This document shows, piece by piece, positions 8,530 to 15,742 of a stretch of DNA of 64,000 nt. The position numbers and the translations under genes are program-made. Origin of the DNA: Piscinibacterium candidicorallinum (GTDB taxonomy: Bacteria > Pseudomonadota > Gammaproteobacteria > Burkholderiales > Burkholderiaceae_C); assembly GCF_047549485.1 (NCBI RefSeq), contig NZ_CP180191.1, positions 1,426,001 to 1,490,000 of the forward strand, written 5' to 3'. Every line of letters starts with the position of its first letter. Positions within the stretch are counted from its first letter, which is position 1. Under the pieces are notes generated by a model that saw nothing but the letters and a program-made list of their open reading frames with translations, was not told the DNA's origin and searched no databases.

Positions 8530-10284
8530 TCAGTTCACGTTGATGTTGAAGCAGCGCTGCGTACTGGCCGGCGCGGAGCTGTCCAGGTTGTAGTCATCGA
8601 GCACCACGACCGCGTTGCCGGCTTGCAGTGCAACGCCGGACAGCGTCTCGGAGCCTGCGACCGCGGAAAGCGCGTCTGCGACGCGCCGACCCTGAAAAAC
8701 CGAGAAGTCCGGGTCCGAGGCCGGCGTGGGCGCGACGTCTGTCACGGTGATCGTGTAGTTGCGAGTGGCCGGGACGGTGATGTTCACGTACGCAAAGTTG
8801 CGCAGCTTGTTGCCCGTTCCGTTGGCGTTGTTCACGCAGACCTGAACGTTGGTGTTCAGTGTGGTGTAGCTCGTGTAGATCGGCAGGACACCGGTCTGAC
8901 CGGCGCTGTTGGTCTCACCGACGCCCAGCGCATCGGCGGCCGTGGCGATGCCCTGATCCGTCAGGATCGGGGCCAGCGTTGTGGCGGCCGCGCTGCCAGC
9001 GCCCACGGCATCGCGCAGCGTCTTGGCAAAGTTGTGGATTCCGGTGAGCGGTGTGCCGTTCACGAAGGCCGTGTTGGTCATGGCAGTGAAGATCGGCGAG
9101 AAGCCAGCGCCGTTTCGGCCAAGCTGGTCATACAAACTCCACAGGACGTACTGCACAGTGTCCTCACGGAACCAGCCAGCCGGCCGCGTGTCGCCTGCCG
9201 CGCCTGTGCCGGTGCGCCGGCTCACGTTGACGGCGAAGCCGCCGCCTTGATTGGCGCCCAGCGAATCGCGGTAGATCGGGTCGTTCCAGACCATGCCGGA
9301 CCACGCATTGCCCCAGCCCTCGGAAAAGGCCAGGCGGAAGTCCTGCAGCTCATTGCCGGTGTGCGAGCCGCCCGGCGAGTCATCGCGTGAGAAGGCGCCC
9401 TGGAAGTAGTGGCCCCATTCGTGGGCCACCACGTGCACGTCGTATTCGTCAGTGTCCGTATTGGCCGCGCCGAGGATGAACAGGCGATGCACGCCGCCCG
9501 AGCTCCCGCCATAGAACGAGGTGCCGATGCAGCCCTGCGCGAGACCGCAGGTCTGCGTCTGTGCGGCCGGCCGGTTGTTGACGCTCCAGAACATGTTCAG
9601 TGACGGGAAGGTCGCTGTCGAGTTGGCCTGCAGCACGCGCTGTACGGCGGCGTACGCCGTGTCGAGAATCGAGAACGGCCCCGCCGCGCGCGTTGTTGCG
9701 TAGCTGGTGCCGTTCCAGCCGGACGCAGCACGCAGGTTGCAGGCCGTGTTGCCTGCGGCGCCGCTGTTGCAAGTCTGTCCGAGTGCGTAGATGGCATCGG
9801 ATTGCGTGTTGTCGCGCACCGCGATCGACCAGCGTGGCGCCGGGCCGGTTGGATCGCGCAGCAGCTGAGCATTCACGATCACCTGCACATTCACGCTCGC
9901 CGGCACAGCGACAGAATAGAAGCCGTTTTCGTCCGTGCTGGTACTCGCATAGACGCCGTTCGTGGCTGGATTGATGGCCTGCACCAACGCGCCGCGAATC
10001 GGCTTCTGGGTGATGCTGCTGTAGTCCAGTGCGCCAGCGGGTGAGCTTCTCACCGAGTCATAGGTGGCTGTTCCAGACAACGTGACGTTGCCTGCCGGCG
10101 GCGGAGGAGGTGGCGGAGGAGGCGGCGGTGGTGGGGGAGGTGGAGGCGGCGGGGGTGGAGGGGGAGGACTGGTCGGAGGCGGGGGGGGCGAACTGCCGCC
10201 TCCGCCACCACAGGCTGCCAGACCGCCCACCACGATCGATGCCGCCACGACGGCGGCCAGAATCTTGCCGGTTCTTGCGTCCAT
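8530..10284 (-). CDS. Zinc metallopeptidase-like lipoprotein with proline-rich linker
   Basis: A 584-residue surface or periplasmic lipoprotein. The signal peptide ends in the lipobox GLAAC (lipidated Cys 25). Then come Gly/Ser, a tract of nearly 30 prolines (about 33-63), a carboxypeptidase-regulatory-like beta domain (about 66-145, with TDENGFYSVAV), and a catalytic region with the gluzincin motif HEWGH (288-292). The downstream FSEGWGNAW probably supplies the third zinc ligand. A beta-rich C-terminal domain ends in CFNINVN. The exact peptidase family is not assigned. It heads a two-gene unit with the exported protein downstream and lies near a TonB receptor; digestion of extracellular protein is a reasonable inference. 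Confidence 0.8.
   Translation of the reverse strand: MDARTGKILAAVVAASIVVGGLAACGGGGGSSPPPPPTSPPPPPPPPPPPPPPPPPPPPPPPPAGNVTLSGTATYDSVRSSPAGALDYSSITQKPIRGALVQAINPATNGVYASTSTDENGFYSVAVPASVNVQVIVNAQLLRDPTGPAPRWSIAVRDNTQSDAIYALGQTCNSGAAGNTACNLRAASGWNGTSYATTRAAGPFSILDTAYAAVQRVLQANSTATFPSLNMFWSVNNRPAAQTQTCGLAQGCIGTSFYGGSSGGVHRLFILGAANTDTDEYDVHVVAHEWGHYFQGAFSRDDSPGGSHTGNELQDFRLAFSEGWGNAWSGMVWNDPIYRDSLGANQGGGFAVNVSRRTGTGAAGDTRPAGWFREDTVQYVLWSLYDQLGRNGAGFSPIFTAMTNTAFVNGTPLTGIHNFAKTLRDAVGAGSAAATTLAPILTDQGIATAADALGVGETNSAGQTGVLPIYTSYTTLNTNVQVCVNNANGTGNKLRNFAYVNITVPATRNYTITVTDVAPTPASDPDFSVFQGRRVADALSAVAGSETLSGVALQAGNAVVVLDDYNLDSSAPASTQRCFNINVN
10098..10193 (-). repeat. CCN-rich proline tract coding region
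   Basis: Nearly uninterrupted GGN triplets on the plus strand (CCN on the minus strand) encode almost 30 consecutive prolines in the lipoprotein linker. Codons vary (CCG, CCA, CCC, CCT), so it is not a pure microsatellite, but runs such as the eight Gs near 10183 could still slip. Confidence 0.9.
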
Positions 10285-10423
10285 TGCTGCTGCGCTCCAG
10301 AGGCTTACGCTGACTCGACAAGCGTAGCAGCGCCGCGGCCGACCGTGCTCGCTCCAATTGGGGGTAGGCGCTGATCCGGAGCGTTACGGGATGTAGCGGC
10401 ACCCTCGCCCCAGCCGGCGCCGG

Positions 10424-11269
10424 TCAGTAGGCGTGAACGGCGTCATCCGGAAAGCTGCCGTCCTTGACCGCAGCGACATAGCGCCGGATGGCCTCCTGCA
10501 CGGATGGCGCACCATCCATGAAGTTGCGCACGAAGCGAGGCAGCTTGAAGGGCGTGATGCCCAGCATGTCATGCAGCACCAGCACTTGGCCGGCGCAATT
10601 TCGGCCGGCGCCGATACCGATGGTGGCCATGTGCTTGAGCTCGGCTGTCAGCTCGGTGGCCAGTGCCGCGGGCACCATCTCAAAGACGCAGAGCGTGGCG
10701 CCGGCGTTTTGCAAGTCCTTGCATTCCTGACGCAACCGGGATGCACCCGCGTCATCACGTCCCTGCACACGGTAGCCACCCAGCGCATGCACGCTCTGCG
10801 GCGTCAGGCCGACGTGGGCGCAGACCGGAATGCCGCGCGCCACCAGAAACTCCACCACGGGCGCCGTCCAGCCACCGCCCTCGAGCTTGACCATCTGGGC
10901 GCCGGCCTGCATCAGTGCGCAGGAAGAACGGTAGGCCTGCTGGACGTCCTCGTGGTAGCTGCCGTAGGGCAGGTCACCGATCAGCCAGGCCGTGCGGTTG
11001 GCGCGGGCCACGCACTGCACGTGATAGGCCATGTGCTCGAGTGTGACCGGCAGCGTGGACGTATGGCCTTGCAGCACCATGCCGAGCGAATCGCCGACCA
11101 GAATACAGTCCACCCCGCAGTCGTCCAGCACCTTGCCGAAGGTGGCGTCGTAGCCGGTGAGCATGGCGATCTTCTCGCCCGAGGCATGCATCTCGCGCAG
11201 CTTCAGGAGCGTGACCGGCTTGCGCGCGGTGGGCGTGGCGGCTTGGGCAGGAGAGTTTTGTGCGCTCAT
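10424..11269 (-). CDS. panB: 3-methyl-2-oxobutanoate hydroxymethyltransferase
   Basis: First step of pantothenate and coenzyme A synthesis: transfer of a hydroxymethyl group from methylenetetrahydrofolate to 2-oxoisovalerate, giving ketopantoate. The 281-residue cytoplasmic TIM barrel shows the family blocks AMLTGYDATFGK, LVGDSLGMVLQGH (metal and substrate site), MVKLEGG, AHVGLTPQSVHALGGYRVQG and IGIGAG, ending near DGSFP. ATG at 11269 is the natural start; residues 1-17 are a variable extension. panC is not beside it. It lies downstream of scpA, separated by a 305-base repeat-rich gap. Confidence 0.97.
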   Translation of the reverse strand: MSAQNSPAQAATPTARKPVTLLKLREMHASGEKIAMLTGYDATFGKVLDDCGVDCILVGDSLGMVLQGHTSTLPVTLEHMAYHVQCVARANRTAWLIGDLPYGSYHEDVQQAYRSSCALMQAGAQMVKLEGGGWTAPVVEFLVARGIPVCAHVGLTPQSVHALGGYRVQGRDDAGASRLRQECKDLQNAGATLCVFEMVPAALATELTAELKHMATIGIGAGRNCAGQVLVLHDMLGITPFKLPRFVRNFMDGAPSVQEAIRRYVAAVKDGSFPDDAVHAY

Positions 11270-11574
11270 GTTCTTCGTGGGCTCGATGACGAAACGATCT
11301 CGGCGCTGCGCGCCTCATGACGGAATGACCGCAAGCGTAGTCGGTGGTTCGGCGTAGCGCGTCAAGCGGGGGGAGTGGTTTCCCGAGAGCCGGCTCGACT
11401 CTGGCGAGTCATGAAGCCCGGTTCTGCAATCTCGAAAGAGCGACCCGGACCAAGTGCCGAGGCTCCATATCCCCCCTTCAGGAGGGGGGACGCAAGGGGG
11501 GAGGGGTCACACAGCGCCAAAGGCGGAGCCTTACGCGCCCTCAAACGAAGCTGAAGGTGCTCGCACGGCGAGAT
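11270..11574. other. Intergenic region with hairpin and inverted copy of scpA 3' end
   Basis: This 305-base gap lies between scpA and panB (both minus strand). It contains the hairpin CCCCCCT-TCAGG-AGGGGGG at 11471-11489, a further G-run (11495-11506) and the left arm of an inverted repeat of the scpA end (11507-11540). The panB leader must also be here, but no clear promoter was recognised. Confidence 0.6.
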
Positions 11575-11633
11575 TCAAACGGGTGAATACGAAAGTCGCA
11601 CATAGACGGGCGCGTAAGGCTCCGCCTGTGTGA
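11507..11633. repeat. Inverted repeat centred on the scpA stop codon
   Basis: The right arm, 11608-11633, is scpA coding sequence for TQAEPYAP. The left arm, 11507-11540, is its reverse complement, identical except for an 8-base insertion within 11514-11522. The core 19-mer (11522-11540 with 11608-11626) is perfect. The axis lies at about 11574, next to the scpA stop codon. Confidence 0.85.
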
Positions 11634-12429
11634 GCTCGATCAGGTTTTCCTTGGCAAGCTCCAGAAGCGCAATGAAGTGCACCACCACCACCTGAAGGCC
11701 CTTGGCGACCACCTGATTGGCCTCGAAGAGGTCCGTGAATTCCACGAACTTCACGCTCTGCAGGCGCTTGAGGATCTGGCTCATGTGCTCGCGTACCGAG
11801 AGCTCTTCGCGCGTGATCTTGTGGTGCTGGTTCAGGCGGGCGCGCTTCACGATCTCGGCCCAGGCACCGACGATGTCGACCAGGCCCACCTCGGGGTGGC
11901 GCGGCGTGAGGCGCTCTTCCACGAACACTGTGGTGGCAAAGAAGTCGCGGCCCTTCTGCGGCATGGCATCGAGCAGGCTGGCGCCGGTCTTGATGCGCTC
12001 GTACTCCAGCAGGCGGCGCACGAGTTCGGCGCGTGGGTCCTCTGCCTCGGTGCCATCGTCCTTCTTCTGTACCGGCAGCAGCATGCGGCTCTTGATCTCG
12101 ATGAGCATCGCGGCCATCAGCAGGTATTCGGCGGCCAGCTCCAGATTGCGCACGCGGATCTCGTCCACGTACTTCAGGTACTGCGCCGTGACCTGAGCCA
12201 TCGGGATGTCGAGCACATTGAAGTTCTGCTTGCGGATTAGATACAGCAGCAGATCCAGCGGGCCTTCAAAGGCTTCTAGAAAGACCTCCAGCGCCTCGGG
12301 CGGGATGTAGAGGTCCGTGGGAAGGTTGAACAGGGGCTCGCCGTACAGGCGCGCCACGGCGAGTGTGTCCACCACCTCCGGCGGGGAGGGCGGCTGCGGC
12401 TCGTCGATGATGACTTGATCGGTGGACAA
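11575..12429 (-). CDS. scpA: Segregation and condensation protein A
   Basis: Kleisin subunit of the SMC-ScpAB complex, which compacts and separates replicated chromosomes. The 284-residue product has the kleisin N-terminus FEGPLDLLLYLIRKQNFNVLDIPMAQVTAQYL (shown in parts: FEGPLDLLLYLI, NVLDIP), then AAEYLLMAAMLIEIKSRMLLP and a C-terminal winged-helix part. The start is TTG at 12429 (STDQVIIDEP); no upstream in-frame ATG was found and the ribosome site is weak. It begins 5 bases after the DUF3460 gene, so the two are co-transcribed. scpB is not in the window. Its last codons form one arm of an inverted repeat. Confidence 0.95.
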   Translation of the reverse strand: MSTDQVIIDEPQPPSPPEVVDTLAVARLYGEPLFNLPTDLYIPPEALEVFLEAFEGPLDLLLYLIRKQNFNVLDIPMAQVTAQYLKYVDEIRVRNLELAAEYLLMAAMLIEIKSRMLLPVQKKDDGTEAEDPRAELVRRLLEYERIKTGASLLDAMPQKGRDFFATTVFVEERLTPRHPEVGLVDIVGAWAEIVKRARLNQHHKITREELSVREHMSQILKRLQSVKFVEFTDLFEANQVVAKGLQVVVVHFIALLELAKENLIELTQAEPYAPVYVRLSYSPV

Positions 12430-12434
12430 GCGAA

Positions 12435-12635
12435 TTACTTCTTGTCAGCCAGATCGTTGTTGGTGCCGTAGACGTAGGCCTTCTGCGGCACGCGGGCGTC
12501 GCCGGCAGCGCGGGCAAAGTCGCGGTCGATCTCCTTGTCCCAGAGCAGGGCGCGGCCTTGGCGTTGCCGCTCTTCCAGGCCGGGGCGCTCGTCGCGCAGC
12601 TTCTTGATGAACTGGGTGATTTCAGATTCGTACAT
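12435..12635 (-). CDS. DUF3460 family protein
   Basis: A 66-residue soluble protein, MYESEITQFIKKL then RQGRALLWDK, matching the small DUF3460 family known mainly from Burkholderiales. Function is unknown. It is charged, probably helical, and lacks a signal peptide. It sits 5 bases ahead of scpA in the same direction, so translational coupling with the condensin kleisin is likely. The family is recognised from memory of its N-terminal pattern. Confidence 0.85.
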   Translation of the reverse strand: MYESEITQFIKKLRDERPGLEERQRQGRALLWDKEIDRDFARAAGDARVPQKAYVYGTNNDLADKK

Positions 12636-12691
12636 GGCGAATGTCTTTGTGGCCGGGCTCAGATGCGATCTGCGCCCCGAAGCGAAGCATT

Positions 12692-14398
12692 TTACGTAGG
12701 TGCGGGAGATGCAGCGGCAGCAATCAGCGCGGCCTCGAGGGTAGGGTGACGGTCGTCGGGCCCGAGCAGGGCGCCAAAGCCGCTGCGGTCGATCAGATTG
12801 CCCGGCTGGTCGATCGCCCCCGCAAGCAGCAGGCGCACGCCAGCCTTGGCGCAGGTGGCGTGCAGGGTCTGCAGCGCTTCCAGGCCGCTGGTGTCCATGT
12901 AGAGCACGTTCTTCAGGTCCAGCACCAGCACGCGGGCGGGCAGTGCGTCGGTCAGTCGCTCAAGGTGATGGACCGCGCCGAAGAACAGGGCGCCATAGAG
13001 CCGCCAGGCGGCGATCCCGGAGTGCTTGTCGCCAAGCACCGGGTAGGTCCTGGCAGATGCGGCCTCGAGGTGCGTGAGGCTCGAAATCCGGTAGATGAAG
13101 GTGATGCAGGCGATCACCAGGCCGACTTCCACTGCCACAGTCAGGTCCACGATGACGGTCAGCAAGAAGGTGCCCAGCAGGCTCGCGCGGTAGGGCCAGC
13201 GGAACTGCGGCAGGCGGGCGAACTCGCGCCACTCGCCCATGTTCCAGGCCACGAACATCAGGATGCCGGCCAGCGCCGCCAGCGGCACCTTGCTGGCCAG
13301 CGGCGCGGCCACCAGCACCACCACCAGCAGGGTGAGCGCGTGCACGATCCCGGAGACGGGCGTGGCGCCGCCGCTCTTCACGTTGGTGACGGTGCGGGCG
13401 ATCGTGCCCGTGGCCGGCATGCCACCAAAGAAGGGCGTGACGAAGTTGGCAATGCCCTGTGCCATCAGCTCCTGGTTGGGGTTGTGCCGGTCGCCAGTCA
13501 TGCTGTCTGCCACGCGGGCGCAGAGCAGGCTTTCAATTGCGCCCAGCATCGCGATCGTCAGCGTGGGGATGAACAACTGCTTGACACTGGCCCAGCTGAA
13601 CTCCGGCAGGGCAAACGCCGGCAGGGCGCGCGGAATGTCGCCGAACTTGCTGCCGATGGTCTCCACCGGCCATTGCAGCCACGCCACGAGTGCCGTAGCC
13701 AGGATGAGCGCCACGATGGTGCCAGGCACGCGATTGAGCTTCGCACGCTGCACACCAGCGACCTTCCAGCCGGGCAGCGCGAAGCTCCACAGCACCACCA
13801 GCGCGAGTGACCCGCCCGCCACGGTCAATGCGTATGGATTGATGCTGCCGATGTGCTCGGCCAGTGCGCGGATCTGCGCGAAGAAGTCTGCGGGCATGCG
13901 CTCGATTCGCAGGCCGAGAAAGTCCTTGAACTGCGACAGCGCGATCAGGACTGCGATGCCGTTCGTGAATCCGATCACCACCGACACTGGAATGAAGCGC
14001 ACCAGCCCGCCGAGCCTCAGCGCTCCCAGTGCAAACAGCAGTACGCCAGCCAGCGCGGTGGCAATGATCAGGTTGGCCACGCCGTAGCGCTCGACGATGC
14101 CGAACACGATCACGATGTAGGCGCCCGCCGGCCCGCCGATCTGCAGCCGGCAGCCGCCGAGGGCGCTGATCAGCAGTCCCGCGATGATCGCCGTGAAGAT
14201 GCCCGCCTGGGGCGGCAGGCCGCTGGCAATCGCAAAGGCCATGGCCAGTGGCAGCGCCACCACGCCCACCGTGACGCCGGCTGCCACATCGCGCGCGAGC
14301 AGAGCGCGGTCGTAGCCGCGCAGCGCGTCGAGCAGATAGGGCCGAAACTGAAGACGGGCCAGCAGGCGACGCGCGCCGCGTTCAGGGGTGTCTGGCAA
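12692..14398 (-). CDS. SulP-family anion transporter with STAS domain
   Basis: Inner-membrane anion transporter of the SLC26/SulP family (sulfate, bicarbonate or dicarboxylate; substrate not readable). Typical blocks are FRPYLLDALRGY, GVVALPLAMAFAIASG, GCRLQIGGPAGAYIVI and NQELMAQGIANFV, with about ten or more membrane segments to residue about 440. A cytoplasmic STAS domain follows with MDTSGLEALQ. The start is uncertain: TTG at 14398 (LPDTPERG) has GGGAGGG about 8 bases upstream and gives 568 residues. A longer frame from TTG at 14470 adds 24 residues that look non-coding. No neighbouring gene points to the substrate. Confidence 0.9.
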   Translation of the reverse strand: MPDTPERGARRLLARLQFRPYLLDALRGYDRALLARDVAAGVTVGVVALPLAMAFAIASGLPPQAGIFTAIIAGLLISALGGCRLQIGGPAGAYIVIVFGIVERYGVANLIIATALAGVLLFALGALRLGGLVRFIPVSVVIGFTNGIAVLIALSQFKDFLGLRIERMPADFFAQIRALAEHIGSINPYALTVAGGSLALVVLWSFALPGWKVAGVQRAKLNRVPGTIVALILATALVAWLQWPVETIGSKFGDIPRALPAFALPEFSWASVKQLFIPTLTIAMLGAIESLLCARVADSMTGDRHNPNQELMAQGIANFVTPFFGGMPATGTIARTVTNVKSGGATPVSGIVHALTLLVVVLVAAPLASKVPLAALAGILMFVAWNMGEWREFARLPQFRWPYRASLLGTFLLTVIVDLTVAVEVGLVIACITFIYRISSLTHLEAASARTYPVLGDKHSGIAAWRLYGALFFGAVHHLERLTDALPARVLVLDLKNVLYMDTSGLEALQTLHATCAKAGVRLLLAGAIDQPGNLIDRSGFGALLGPDDRHPTLEAALIAAAASPAPT

Positions 14399-14779
14399 TC
14401 GGGGCGCCCTCCCAAGCGCAAACCGCAAGCTTGCAAGGAGTGTGCCGCAGCCCTGCTTGCGCAGGATCAAGTTCGGTCGATCTGGCCTGGATTCGTAAAG
14501 CTAGATTCGCTCTGGGCAAGGATCTTCAGGCCAAAATGGCTGGAAAGCCGCACCAGACAAGCGGAAAACCCAGGTCAGACCGCAACGGGGCTCGCGCTGG
14601 CAGGCGCGAGCTCTTGTCTGCGCACGGCGCATGCGCCGCGAAACCCGCAGACAAGCGGAAAGCCTTTCCAAGACCGCACGGAGGCAAGGCTTGCAGGCCT
14701 CGCCCCTGGCGCTGGGCGGTGCCCGACGAAGCCCCAGCTCCAGCGGAAAGCCCAGGTCAGACCGCAACGGGGCCCGCGC
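14399..14779. other. Intergenic region dense in direct and inverted repeats
   Basis: This 381-base gap lies between the AEC and SulP genes (both minus strand). It contains a 38-base direct repeat (14561-14598 and 14743-14780), a shorter related copy near 14654, the hairpin GCTCGCGC/GCGCGAGC (14590-14611), a larger stem CTTGTCTGCG/CGCAGACAAG (14613-14655) enclosing the palindrome CGGCGCATGCGCCG (14625-14638), and AGGC/GCCT around TTGCAG (14687-14700). No gene is seen. Confidence 0.7.
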
Positions 14780-14780
14780 T
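14561..14780. repeat. 38-base direct repeat pair with a degenerate third copy
   Basis: The units at 14561-14598 and 14743-14780 begin GCGGAAA and contain CCCAGGTCAGACCGCAACGG. They differ at two positions and are 182 bases apart. A third, shorter copy (GCGGAAAGCC then AAGACCGCA) starts near 14656. The second unit runs into the stop codon of the AEC gene. Confidence 0.85.
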
Positions 14781-15715
14781 CAACCCGCCAGCGCCAGCAG
14801 CAAGGGTGTGCTGACGGCCGCGATGGCTGTCGAGATCACCATCGCACCGGCAATCACCGGCTGCTGGGTGTTGAACTGCCGCGCCATGATGTAGACGTTC
14901 ACCCCGGTGGCCATGGCGGCGGTGAGGATGACGGCCAGGGTCTCGGTGCGCGGCAGGCCGATCAGCACCGCCAGCAGCCAGACCAGCAGGGGCTGCGCCA
15001 CGGTCTTGATCAGCGCGATGCTCAGGCTTTGGCGCCAGGCGTCGCCGATGGCGTAGCGCGCCAGTCCCATGCCGAGCACGAGCAGCGCCACGGGCGCCGC
15101 GGCCTTGCCCACCCAGCTCAGGGGGACGTCCAGCCAAGCCGGCAGTTTGCCCAGGGTCGCGCCATACAGTGTGCCGAGCAGAATGCCTGCCACGATCGGG
15201 TTGGTCAGCACGCCGCGTGTGGTCTTGCCGATGCCGGCCACCGACAGGGCGCCGTGCTTGCCCCATTCGATCGATACCGTGACCAGTGTCCAGAGGATCA
15301 GCGCGTTGAAGACGATGATCAGCGCCACGGACGGGACCGCCGCTTCACCCAGCAGCACCTTGGTCAGCGGCAAACCCAGCAGCACGATGTTGGAGAACAC
15401 CCCGCCCAGCGCAAAGACCGAACCCGCGGTGCTGTCGAGCTGAAACATGCGTGCGCCGATGAGCCGTCCCAGCGCAAACACCGCCAGACAGCTGCCGAAG
15501 TACACGCCCAGCAGGCGGATATCCACGGGCGGCAGCTCGTGGGCCTGCGCCATCAGACGGAACAGCGTGGCCGGCAGCAGCACCACGAAGCAGAGTCGGT
15601 TGAGCCATTCGGTCACGGCCTCCGGCACACCAGCCAGCCGCGTGGCGGCATAGCCCACAGCCACGAGTGCAAACAGCGGGGCAGACAGCAGCAGGAGCTG
15701 CAGGAAGGCGTTCAG
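14780..15715 (-). CDS. AEC-family transporter
   Basis: Inner-membrane carrier of the auxin-efflux-carrier (AEC) family, which in bacteria exports or imports small organic acids; the substrate is unknown. Family blocks: LNRLCFVVLLPATLF, GGVFSNIVLLGLPL, NPIVAGILLG, and a C-terminal bundle with TAAMATGVNVYIMARQ. A conventional start (GTG 15664) would remove the first membrane helix. The frame upstream encodes NAFLQLLLLSAPLFALVAV, a typical AEC N-terminus. The best start is CTG at 15715, with GGAG 7 bases upstream, giving 311 residues. That start is inferred. The gene lies 27 bases after a binding-protein gene, probably in the same transcript. Confidence 0.85.
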   Translation of the reverse strand: MNAFLQLLLLSAPLFALVAVGYAATRLAGVPEAVTEWLNRLCFVVLLPATLFRLMAQAHELPPVDIRLLGVYFGSCLAVFALGRLIGARMFQLDSTAGSVFALGGVFSNIVLLGLPLTKVLLGEAAVPSVALIIVFNALILWTLVTVSIEWGKHGALSVAGIGKTTRGVLTNPIVAGILLGTLYGATLGKLPAWLDVPLSWVGKAAAPVALLVLGMGLARYAIGDAWRQSLSIALIKTVAQPLLVWLLAVLIGLPRTETLAVILTAAMATGVNVYIMARQFNTQQPVIAGAMVISTAIAAVSTPLLLALAG

Positions 15716-15742
15716 AGTGCGGCTCCGTACACGCCCGGAAAC

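Noticed and set aside
12266..12517. Alternative small frames around the scpA/DUF3460 junction
   Set aside because: They overlap two recognised genes in other frames and have no family features.
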